A stretch of DNA of 32,275 bases, from assembly GCF_002954705.1 (NCBI RefSeq), contig NZ_MSCO01000001.1:1697534-1729808 (forward strand), in the 5' to 3' direction. Positions 26,311 to 32,275 of this stretch are shown piece after piece (the first letter of the stretch is position 1; every line of letters starts with the position of its first letter). The notes under the pieces were generated by a model. The model saw only the letters and a program-made list of their open reading frames with translations, did not search any database and was not told the origin of the DNA. This DNA is from Aliivibrio sifiae (GTDB taxonomy: Bacteria; Pseudomonadota; Gammaproteobacteria; Enterobacterales; Vibrionaceae). Position numbers and translations under genes: made by a program.

Positions 26311-28009
26311 TCTGTTTGCTCTCATGCTCAGTAGCAATAAATTGCTGTATAAAACCGGTAATATTCTCTATTTCTAACTTCTCAGCTAATTCATACAAAC
26401 TAGTTACCGTTAAATTTGCTTTATTAAGCAATTCAGGCTGACTAAACACTTCTGTTACATCTTGATCAGCAATACATTTACTGCCTGCAATAACAATAGC
26501 ACGCGTCGTATGCTCTAAAACTAAATGCATATCATGAGAAATAATAATGACGGTCAAACCAAGCTTTTGATTTAACTGATTAATAAAGCTAAGCATTGAA
26601 GTATAATTGTTATAATCTTGACCTGCCGTTGGCTCATCAAGAATTAATAATTCAGGCTCAAGAACAAGAATAGAAGCAATAGTTACTCGCTTTTTCTGTC
26701 CGTAGCTTAATGCATCAATTGGCCAATGACGGAAACGACTTAAGCCACATAATTCAAGAGCATTAAGCACTTTCTTTTCGATATCGCTATCAGGTAGTCC
26801 ACTATTCACTAAACCAAATGCGACTTCATCATAAATCATGTGATGTGAAATCATATGGTTTGGGTTTTGTAAAACCACACCAACTTTCTGTGAACGCTCA
26901 TAGATAGAAAGTTCTGTCAGATCTTGACCATTTAAGAAAAGTGCTCCCTGATCTGGTTGTAATACCCCCATTACCAATTTCGTAATCGTAGATTTCCCAG
27001 AACCATTCTTACCAAGAATAGAAACAAACTCACCTTTCTTTACATTAAACGAAACATCTTCTAATGCGTTTATTTCCCCATCATAAGAATAAGTAAGGTT
27101 ATCAACACACAGCAGAATATCCTTATTTTCAGAAAGAGAGAGGGTTGCTTCCACATCACTAAACCAAGTACATACGGCTTGTTTTAGTGATTCAGCAGGA
27201 ATTGATGCTAGATGACTAATATTAGGAATCAAAGCAAGGTCTAGTTGACATTTTTTTAATAAAGAAACGTATAAAGGCTCTCTGATCCCATGCTTTGCGA
27301 GCAATGAAGATTGAATTAACTCATCAGGAGTCATGTCCGCAATGATTTCGCCATTATCCATTAAAATAATACGGTCAACTGAGCGATAAAGAACATCTTC
27401 TAAACGATGCTCAATGATAACTATCGTTTTTCCCCTACCTTTATGCAGCTCATCAATGATATCAATCGTCGCTTTACCTGTTTTTGGGTCTAAGCTCGCT
27501 AACGGCTCATCAAAAAGAAGTAAATCAACATCATCAACTAAAATCCCCCCCAGCGAAACACGTTGTTTTTGACCACCACTGAGGTCATAAGGTGATTTAT
27601 TTAATAGATTTTCTAAATCGACTAGTTTTGCGATATCACGAACTATAGGATACATTTTTGCTTTTGATACCATTTGATTCTCAAGTGCAAAAGCAATGTC
27701 TTCACCCACAGTTAGCCCCACAAACTGGCTATCTGTGTCTTGTAAAACTGTACCTACATTCTCGGTGTATTGTTCAATTTTCCAGTCTGAAATCTCTTTG
27801 TCATTAATACAAAGTTGACCTTCAATTTCACCTTTTACCGTGTGGGGAATAAGGCCATTTAAACACTGACCTAATGTCGATTTTCCGCTGCCGCTAGGGC
27901 CAACGATTAAGATCTTTTCTCCTTGCTCTATCCTTAGATTGATATTTTTAAGCGTCGGTTTGTCCTGTGACGCATATCGAAAAGAGAAGTTTGAAAAGGT
28001 TACGCTCAT
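26300..28009 (-). CDS. ECF transporter fused double ATPase (A1-A2 component)
   Basis: 569 residues containing two complete ABC domains. The first has Walker A GPSGSGKST (37-45), signature LSGGQKQR and DEPLASLDP. The second has Walker A GKNGSGKST (about 335), signature LSYGQKKR (Tyr in place of the second residue Gly) and DEPTAGQD. A single-chain duplicated ATPase is the YkoD-type arrangement of ECF importers. It energises vitamin or precursor uptake by the T and S components encoded on either side. It starts 3 bp after the S component gene and overlaps the T component gene. Confidence 0.92.
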   Translation of the reverse strand: MSVTFSNFSFRYASQDKPTLKNINLRIEQGEKILIVGPSGSGKSTLGQCLNGLIPHTVKGEIEGQLCINDKEISDWKIEQYTENVGTVLQDTDSQFVGLTVGEDIAFALENQMVSKAKMYPIVRDIAKLVDLENLLNKSPYDLSGGQKQRVSLGGILVDDVDLLLFDEPLASLDPKTGKATIDIIDELHKGRGKTIVIIEHRLEDVLYRSVDRIILMDNGEIIADMTPDELIQSSLLAKHGIREPLYVSLLKKCQLDLALIPNISHLASIPAESLKQAVCTWFSDVEATLSLSENKDILLCVDNLTYSYDGEINALEDVSFNVKKGEFVSILGKNGSGKSTITKLVMGVLQPDQGALFLNGQDLTELSIYERSQKVGVVLQNPNHMISHHMIYDEVAFGLVNSGLPDSDIEKKVLNALELCGLSRFRHWPIDALSYGQKKRVTIASILVLEPELLILDEPTAGQDYNNYTSMLSFINQLNQKLGLTVIIISHDMHLVLEHTTRAIVIAGSKCIADQDVTEVFSQPELLNKANLTVTSLYELAEKLEIENITGFIQQFIATEHESKQNVH

Positions 28010-28012
28010 TAA

Positions 28013-28564
28013 TTATGGCGCCTCTGTTAGGTTTGTACTTTGTTTTTTACGCTTTGCTAAGTTAGTCAAAATTAAGTAACCCACAATAGCAATTAATACT
28101 GTGTTACCAGCAGCAATAATACAAAGTTGCATAAATACTTTACTGAAAGGTTCTGCGTACAAAATGGTATCTAAAAAAGCAGAAGTACCATAGCCAATAA
28201 CATTACCTGCAAATGCCAATGCGACAAATATAAGAAAATCTTTCTTATCAAAAGATCCAACTTCAATGCGATTTTTGGTAATCATTGGAAATAAACCAAT
28301 AATCATACCAACAATACCCGAACCTAGTACCCAAGTTAACCAAACACCCCATCCTGCAAATAAGTCCGTTACCCAATGGCCAATAAAACCAACTAAGAAA
28401 CCAACAATAGGCCCATATAGTACAGAGAATAGCGCAAGCACAGCCATCGCTGGTTTTAATGTTGTATTAGCAAAAACAGGAATACCAAACATAGGTAAGC
28501 CACCAATGCCATATAGAGCGGCACCAATAGCAATAACAACAACAGTTTTAGCAGAAAGGTTCAT
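28013..28564 (-). CDS. UPF0397-family ECF transporter S (substrate-binding) component
   Basis: 183 residues from the ATG at 28564 ([22 protein letters not shown]), the usual start and length of UPF0397 proteins; an ATG 48 bp upstream is in frame but would add an unlikely [15 protein letters not shown] leader. Five or six membrane helices are seen, with the conserved [17 protein letters not shown] loop. S components bind the substrate with high affinity. UPF0397 proteins have been linked by annotation to riboflavin-type S components and, in subsystem naming as I recall, to a methionine-regulated ECF system (MtsABC). The perfect met box upstream supports the second view. Substrate unproven. Confidence 0.88.
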   Translation of the reverse strand: MNLSAKTVVVIAIGAALYGIGGLPMFGIPVFANTTLKPAMAVLALFSVLYGPIVGFLVGFIGHWVTDLFAGWGVWLTWVLGSGIVGMIIGLFPMITKNRIEVGSFDKKDFLIFVALAFAGNVIGYGTSAFLDTILYAEPFSKVFMQLCIIAAGNTVLIAIVGYLILTNLAKRKKQSTNLTEAP

Positions 28565-28610
28565 AATGTTCGCCTTGAAGCAAAAATGATACATAAGAAG
28601 AAAGGCGCGC

Positions 28611-28658
28611 ATTATACAGCAACTTAGTTGGTTTGGAAATGTTTACATCTAGACGTCT
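28611..28658 (-). promoter_or_regulatory. ECF operon promoter with MetJ-type met box
   Basis: On the minus strand a perfect -10 TATAAT (plus 28611-28616) lies 17 bp downstream of a weak -35 TTTCCA. Just upstream of the -35 is AGACGTCT (28651-28658), the exact MetJ 8-bp met box within the palindrome TAGACGTCTA; the adjacent octamer TTACATCT (28643-28650) agrees at 5 of 8. MetJ binds tandem octamers, so repression by S-adenosylmethionine-MetJ is predicted. The leader to the ATG is about 40 nt, too short for a SAM riboswitch. Confidence 0.6.
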
Positions 28659-28814
28659 AATTCTAATCTGATCAAGTAGTTGCTCAAATAATTACTTTAA
28701 GAACATTGATTAAAATAAAGCATAAATTGAGTCAAAAATAAGTCTATTTATGTCAATTTAACAACGCAACTAAGCTGTATGTTATCTAAACAAATACCTA
28801 TTAATATTTTTTAT

Positions 28815-28846
28815 AAAAAAAAGGCTCATCATTTCTGATGAGCCTT
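28815..28846 (-). terminator. Terminator of the tRNA operon
   Basis: AAGGCTCATCA (28821-28831) and TGATGAGCCTT (28836-28846) form an 11-bp stem with a 4-nt loop; the A-run 28815-28822 gives a U-tract on the minus-strand transcript, 10 nt past the last tRNA. Confidence 0.9.
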
Positions 28847-28855
28847 CTTAAAAGA

Positions 28856-28942
28856 TGGTGCCCCGGGCCGGACTTGAACCGGCACAGCGCGAACGCCGAG
28901 GGATTTTAAATCCCTTGTGTCTACCAATTCCACCACCAGGGC
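28856..28942 (-). tRNA. tRNA-Leu (UAA), copy 2
   Basis: 87 nt including an encoded CCA. The acceptor stem GCCCTGG/CCGGGGC pairs with one G-U, the long variable arm of type II tRNAs is present (CTCGGCGTTCGCGCTG), and the anticodon loop reads TTTAAAA with anticodon TAA. It is identical over its length to the copy at 29183-29269. Confidence 0.97.
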
Positions 28943-29060
28943 ACGCAATTTAATGCGATGCTTCTAACCATGTTCTCCATTAAATAGAGAGGCTGACACC
29001 ATCTGTAATTACCGCCTAAGCCGTAATTTTTAATTCTTTGCACATTTACTAAAGAGTAAA

Positions 29061-29134
29061 TGGAGGCGCCTCCCGGAATCGAACCGAGGTTCACGGATTT
29101 GCAATCCGCTGCATAGCCACTCTGCCAAGGCGCC
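29061..29134 (-). tRNA. tRNA-Cys (GCA), copy 2
   Basis: 74 nt with encoded CCA; acceptor stem GGCGCCT/AGGCGCC, anticodon loop with GCA, T-loop GGTTCGATTCC. Identical to the copy at 29382-29455. Confidence 0.97.
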
Positions 29135-29182
29135 AATTTTACTTATTTTATTAATCCAACATTAATCTGCTGAATAAATAGA

Positions 29183-29269
29183 TGGTGCCCCGGGCCGGAC
29201 TTGAACCGGCACAGCGCGAACGCCGAGGGATTTTAAATCCCTTGTGTCTACCAATTCCACCACCAGGGC
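29183..29269 (-). tRNA. tRNA-Leu (UAA), copy 1
   Basis: 87 nt, same sequence as the downstream copy, anticodon TAA, type II variable arm, encoded CCA. It lies 48 nt upstream (in the direction of transcription) of the second tRNA-Cys. Confidence 0.97.
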
Positions 29270-29381
29270 ACGCAATTTAATGCGATGCTTCTAACCATGT
29301 TCTCTATATAAATAGAGAGGCTGACACCATCTGTAATTACCGCCTAGGCCGTAATTTTTAATTCTGTTTATAATAAGGAAA

Positions 29382-29455
29382 TGGAGGCGCCTCCCGGAAT
29401 CGAACCGAGGTTCACGGATTTGCAATCCGCTGCATAGCCACTCTGCCAAGGCGCC
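29382..29455 (-). tRNA. tRNA-Cys (GCA), copy 1
   Basis: 74 nt, anticodon GCA, encoded CCA. It is the first tRNA after the operon promoter, so the order of transcription is Cys-Leu-Cys-Leu. Confidence 0.97.
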
Positions 29456-29466
29456 ATCTCTCTTAC

Positions 29467-29501
29467 GGGGCTTAATGTAACTGATTTAAAAAAAGTGTCA
29501 A
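29467..29501 (-). promoter_or_regulatory. tRNA operon promoter
   Basis: On the minus strand a consensus -35 TTGACA (plus 29496-29501) and -10 TACATT (29474-29479) are 16 bp apart. The discriminator after it is GC-rich (AAGCCCCG), as in stringently controlled stable-RNA promoters. The predicted start is about 12 nt before tRNA-Cys. Confidence 0.7.
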
Positions 29502-29583
29502 ATAAAAAATTGTATTTAACACTTCGTTTGTAGACTTTATCGCCAATACACAGGAAATTTAGTTAAGATGTTGAAAAAACGGT

Positions 29584-30528
29584 CTATTTCGGACGCCAAA
29601 CTTTAATTTCTGATTGTGGTTTACCTTGTTCTTTACGATCATTTCGTCGCTTAGGTGTCGATTTTCCGAAACGCTCTTCTTTCGCTTTTTCACGACGCTT
29701 TTCATTAAAGCTATTATTTGAGTGGTGATTACGGCCTGAGCTCGCTTTTTTAATCACTCTTACTTTTCCATCAATTTCTTGAACTTTACGTGATGCTTCT
29801 TCTGTTTTGCTTGATGTGCCAATCATATTGTTAATTTGATCCATTTCTGAATCAGTTAAATAACGCCATTCTCCAGATTGCAACTCACCTAAATCAATAT
29901 TCATAATTCGAACGCGCTTTAATTTAAATACTTCATAATCTAAATATTCACACATACGACGAATTTGGCGGTTTAATCCTTGAGTTAACGTAATTCGGAA
30001 TACAAAACGAGATTCTTGCTCTATCTTACAAGGCAAAGTCACGGTATCTAGAATAGGTACACCTGCAGCCATTTTTGTTAAGAAGTCATCTGTAATTGGT
30101 TTATCAACTCGAACTACGTACTCTTTTTCATGGGCATTACCTGCACGCAAGATCTTATTAACGATGTCGCCATCACTGGTCAAAAAGATTAAGCCATCCG
30201 AAGGTTTATCTAATCGTCCAATAGGAAAAATACGTTGTTCATGATTAATATAATCAACAATATTACCTTCAACATGACGCTCAGTCGTACACGTGATCCC
30301 TACAGGCTTATTGAATGCAATATAAATGCGATCTTGCTTCTCTTTTAATGGCTTTCCATCCACCAGAACTTCATCACCTTCTGCAACTTTAGTTCCCATT
30401 TCAGGAACCTTGCCATTAATAGTAATACGTTGTTGATCAATAAGCTTATCAGCTTCTCTACGTGAGCAATAACCCGTATCACTAATGAATTTATTTAAAC
30501 GGGTTAATTTAGGTTCTGGTGATGTCAT
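29584..30528 (-). CDS. rluF: RluF-type 23S rRNA pseudouridine synthase
   Basis: 314 residues. An N-terminal S4 RNA-binding domain ([21 protein letters not shown], about 10-65) precedes the RsuA/RluB/E/F catalytic domain with the active-site Asp107 in [14 protein letters not shown]. Stretches such as [38 protein letters not shown] and [17 protein letters not shown] match E. coli RluF (U2604 of 23S rRNA) from memory better than RluB or RluE. The last 80 residues form a lysine/arginine-rich tail, longer than in E. coli. It lies directly upstream of the tRNA promoter on the same strand. Confidence 0.92.
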   Translation of the reverse strand: MTSPEPKLTRLNKFISDTGYCSRREADKLIDQQRITINGKVPEMGTKVAEGDEVLVDGKPLKEKQDRIYIAFNKPVGITCTTERHVEGNIVDYINHEQRIFPIGRLDKPSDGLIFLTSDGDIVNKILRAGNAHEKEYVVRVDKPITDDFLTKMAAGVPILDTVTLPCKIEQESRFVFRITLTQGLNRQIRRMCEYLDYEVFKLKRVRIMNIDLGELQSGEWRYLTDSEMDQINNMIGTSSKTEEASRKVQEIDGKVRVIKKASSGRNHHSNNSFNEKRREKAKEERFGKSTPKRRNDRKEQGKPQSEIKVWRPK

Positions 30529-30584
30529 GATGTACCTCTAAAAAGTGAACAGCCGCAGTGTATCAGAAACGGATAAATATCCAA

Positions 30585-30618
30585 TAAAAAAGCACCTTAA
30601 ACCAATGCCTAAGGTGCT
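30585..30618 (-). terminator. Terminator after the broken lipoprotein gene
   Basis: AGCACCTTA (30591-30599) and TAAGGTGCT (30610-30618) form a 9-bp stem with a 10-nt loop; the plus-strand A-run 30585-30590 gives the minus-strand T-tract, 27 bp past the stop. Confidence 0.85.
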
Positions 30619-30644
30619 CTATACTTATTAGCAGTTAACGGCGC

Positions 30645-31268
30645 TTATTTAATGTCAGTCGTTGCAGTAACTTCAGCTATTGGTGTTGTTGCTTCTGTTA
30701 TTGTTTTTATTTCTGTTGGAATATCGACAATTTCAGTACTCTCTGTTTTAGCAGAAGTCGCCTCTACAGTCGGTGCATTTTGAGCTAATTCTGAAGATTC
30801 AGGTAAGGTTACCGTTTCTTCTTGTTTTACAGAATTACTCTGTACTTTCTCTTCTGTCGTTGCTGAATTATCTGTTTTTGCCATTTCTTCTTTTTCTTTA
30901 TAAGACGCAATGACTGTATTTAGGTTATTAATCAAATTGTCATTTCTTTCAAGTTGTTGAGTTAAAACTAGCACCTGCTTTTGAACGCTTGCATGGCTTT
31001 CTGTTTGGCTTTCAATAATGGCTTCTAAGGTTTTAATTTGAGCATTCAGCTCTTTAATCTTAACCTCTAAATCAATCGTATTATTAACATCATGCACTTG
31101 TTGAACAGCATCTAAAATCGAAGATGTTTGCGTTCTTAATGGCTGATCACGGTAATCATCACCATTAATTGCTTGTGAAATAGATAATAACTTATTTTCT
31201 ACTTCCAAAACAGATTGTTCAAATTGACCATTTTTAACCGCTTTTAGCAATTTAACTTCTGCAGCCAT
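30645..31268 (-). CDS. C-terminal fragment of the interrupted lipoprotein
   Basis: 207 codons from the first ATG in this frame, but the frame is open for a further 140 bp upstream, to the junction near 31409, so the ATG at 31268 is an internal Met (FKNMAAEVKLLKAV). Residues about 65-120 have heptad-type coiled-coil character (EVKIKELNAQIKTLEAII, VLVLTQQLERN), followed by a low-complexity Thr/Glu/Ser/Ala tail to the stop. No ribosome-binding site precedes the ATG. Confidence 0.45.
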   Translation of the reverse strand: MAAEVKLLKAVKNGQFEQSVLEVENKLLSISQAINGDDYRDQPLRTQTSSILDAVQQVHDVNNTIDLEVKIKELNAQIKTLEAIIESQTESHASVQKQVLVLTQQLERNDNLINNLNTVIASYKEKEEMAKTDNSATTEEKVQSNSVKQEETVTLPESSELAQNAPTVEATSAKTESTEIVDIPTEIKTITEATTPIAEVTATTDIK

Positions 31269-31366
31269 ATTTTTAAAGTGATCAAGTTGGAATCGAGTTT
31301 TAGCAACCGCATCAACAATTAATGCTTGATCACGATTATTTGCTTGAACCGCTTTTTTCGTTTTAT

Positions 31367-32056
31367 CTAATTCTGCTTTAGTTTGGCCATAACTAATTGG
31401 TGCAATGGCTTTAAACCTTTATTCATTAACCCAGAAAATTCTTTCTCTAGTGGTGTAACGTATATTTTTAGTGTGGTTTTGATTTCAGTTACTTTAGCTT
31501 TGGTTAAAAAAGACGCTTGGTTGGTTTCCGCTTCTGCAATACCATCTTCAATTACAGGTACGAATAGTGCTTTGTATTGAGAATTTAAACTTGAAAACTC
31601 TTGTGGATAATACGCATTAACATCAATTGAATTCATGTATGCCATTTGTGCAATTGCATCAGACAACACGACATCTGCTGTTTCTTTATAATTTTTAAGT
31701 TTTTTTAGTTCATTATCCGCAGCAGAAACCAACTCCATATATTTCGCTGAATAGCTTCCAGAAGAAAACATTGAATATTCTTCATTCATCAGACTTGGTT
31801 CTTTTTCTATTTCAGAATAGACCTCTTTCGCTTCACTCCAATCTTCCATCATTGCAGTGTAAGACGTCGCAGAATAAATCTTAAAATCTGCTATAGAATC
31901 GAAGGTTACCTTATCTAATAAATACTGCTTTTGAAGTACATCGAAAGTTGATATTGAAGATACTGCTGAATTCGTTTCTGTCGCCATAGCTACAGATGCA
32001 TTATCTGTACTTTGACAACCTGCGATACCAGCTAACGCAGAGGCAACCATTGCCAT
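31367..32056 (-). CDS. N-terminal fragment of the interrupted lipoprotein
   Basis: 229 codons from the ATG after the codon-3 stop. From this start the signal peptide is MAMVASALAGIAGCQS, which keeps the lipobox but loses the basic n-region, and there is no ribosome-binding site before the ATG. The body is helical with two Tyr/Ser-rich blocks (SATSYTAMMEDWSEA, MFSSGSYSAKYMELV). The last 14 residues after GLK are out of frame with the rest of the gene. Expression as such is doubtful. Confidence 0.45.
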   Translation of the reverse strand: MAMVASALAGIAGCQSTDNASVAMATETNSAVSSISTFDVLQKQYLLDKVTFDSIADFKIYSATSYTAMMEDWSEAKEVYSEIEKEPSLMNEEYSMFSSGSYSAKYMELVSAADNELKKLKNYKETADVVLSDAIAQMAYMNSIDVNAYYPQEFSSLNSQYKALFVPVIEDGIAEAETNQASFLTKAKVTEIKTTLKIYVTPLEKEFSGLMNKGLKPLHQLVMAKLKQN

Positions 32057-32074
32057 TTTAAGAAATTATTTCAT

Positions 32075-32275
32075 TTACAACCTATAACAATTTTATTTTT
32101 GAATAGACAAGTGCGGAGCACTCCTACTTATGATTTTATTATAAAAAACAATTAAAATCACAATTTCTTATGAATGAGTCACGCTTTATATTGATAGCTA
32201 TATAAATAAAAAACCACTCAAATATGAGTAATGCCGATCAGTTAAGAAATTTTCCAGATCATTTGACTGATCGTT
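32075..32275. other. Upstream region of broken lipoprotein and unexplained right-edge inverted repeat
   Basis: About 200 bp with no gene visible inside the window. The last 41 bp hold an 8-bp perfect inverted repeat, CGATCAGT (32235-32242) and ACTGATCG (32266-32273). This could be the end of a mobile element or a promoter-proximal operator belonging to sequence beyond the window; it cannot be decided here. Confidence 0.4.

Larger units (their letters stand above)
28853..29455. repeat. Tandem duplication of a tRNA Cys-spacer-Leu unit
   Basis: Two copies, 28853-29134 and 29180-29455, offset by 327-328 bp. The tRNAs are identical, and the spacer next to tRNA-Leu is nearly so (28943-29037 against 29270-29365, differing by a few bases and one indel). 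Each spacer holds a near-perfect palindrome (29007-29028 and 29335-29356). The spacer conservation points to a recent duplication or gene conversion. Confidence 0.85.
30645..32074 (-). pseudogene. Lipoprotein gene interrupted twice: stop at codon 3 and a -1 frame break
   Basis: Read as one gene the product would be about 476 residues: MK-stop-FLKMAMVASALAGIAGCQS (signal peptide with lipobox AGC), a helical domain, a coiled coil and a Ser/Thr/Glu-rich tail. The natural ATG (32072-32074) has AGG 6 nt upstream, yet codon 3 is TAA (32066-32068), one base from the expected AAA. A second break is near 31409-31415: frame 0 ends at TAG (31367-31369), while the -1 frame continues as KAIAPISYGQTKAELDK through to 31268 and on to 30645 without a stop. 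The junction is a T TTA AAG heptamer in the correct phase for -1 slippage. Decay is the simplest reading; sequencing error or recoding are alternatives. No family was recognised. Confidence 0.7.

Noticed and set aside
28501-28610. SAM or FMN riboswitch upstream of the ECF operon
   Set aside because: The predicted leader is about 40 nt, too short for either aptamer, and no matching conserved core was seen; the met box explains regulation better.
28921-29136. 71-codon minus-strand open frame across tRNA genes
   Set aside because: It runs through tRNA-Cys and part of tRNA-Leu; the translated tRNA sequence is a well-known false gene.
1-32275. CRISPR array, prophage or defence island
   Set aside because: No regularly spaced direct repeats, cas, integrase, phage structural or restriction genes are present; most genes are housekeeping or metabolic.

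Overview
The window reads as chromosomal DNA of a marine Vibrionaceae bacterium, most likely Aliivibrio (A. fischeri / A. logei / A. sifiae group). The reasons are low-GC coding, a LuxY/lumazine-protein homologue at the left edge, a Vibrio-type nrf nitrite-ammonification locus, FadL, PldA, MaeA, RluF and a UPF0397-type ECF transporter. These assignments come from reading the proteins and from remembered family sequences; no database search was made.

Layout, left to right. (1) 1-1157: a lone riboflavin-synthase-fold gene that resembles bacterial bioluminescence antenna proteins, bracketed by two related palindromic repeats whose outer 24 bp are perfect inverted copies of each other. (2) 1155-3097 (minus): a GNAT acetyltransferase overlapping a secreted Nudix plus PAP2 membrane fusion, downstream of a fadL-type porin (3213-4550, minus) that has its own terminator and a FadR-like upstream site. 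(3) 4889-7576: a PgpB-like PAP2 phosphatase (plus), then a HypT-like LysR regulator (minus) divergent from an Asp/Glu-racemase-family gene (plus). (4) 7579-15456: a self-contained periplasmic nitrite reduction locus. nrfA (plus) is divergent from nrfB-C-D-E, a dsbE-like thioredoxin and nrfF (minus), with nrfG convergent beyond a shared terminator. The nrfA/nrfB intergenic region holds a perfect FNR box, a mixed CRP/FNR palindrome and a near-perfect FNR box placed for nrfB. NrfE, NrfF, NrfG and DsbE would mature the CWSCK haem of NrfA, while NrfB, NrfC and NrfD would bring electrons from quinol. (5) 15621-24931: pldA, hrpB-like helicase, maeA, a DUF3392-like membrane gene with sanA, a diguanylate cyclase without an intact I-site, and a MipA/OmpV-like outer membrane protein. 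(6) 25074-28564: a small hypothetical gene and a three-gene ECF transporter (T component, fused double ATPase, UPF0397 S component), with a perfect met box just upstream of its promoter. (7) 28856-29455: a tandemly duplicated Cys-Leu tRNA pair with conserved spacers, a strong promoter and a terminator, all on the minus strand. (8) 29584-32275: rluF, then a broken lipoprotein gene carrying a stop at codon 3 and a -1 frame disruption, and an unexplained inverted repeat at the right edge.

The observations most worth following up are the repeat-bracketed LuxY-like gene, the signal-peptide Nudix-PAP2 fusion with a substituted PAP2 motif, the MetJ-type site on the ECF transporter, and the doubly interrupted lipoprotein whose frame junction falls exactly on a U UUA AAG slippery heptamer. 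No CRISPR array, prophage or complete insertion sequence was seen.
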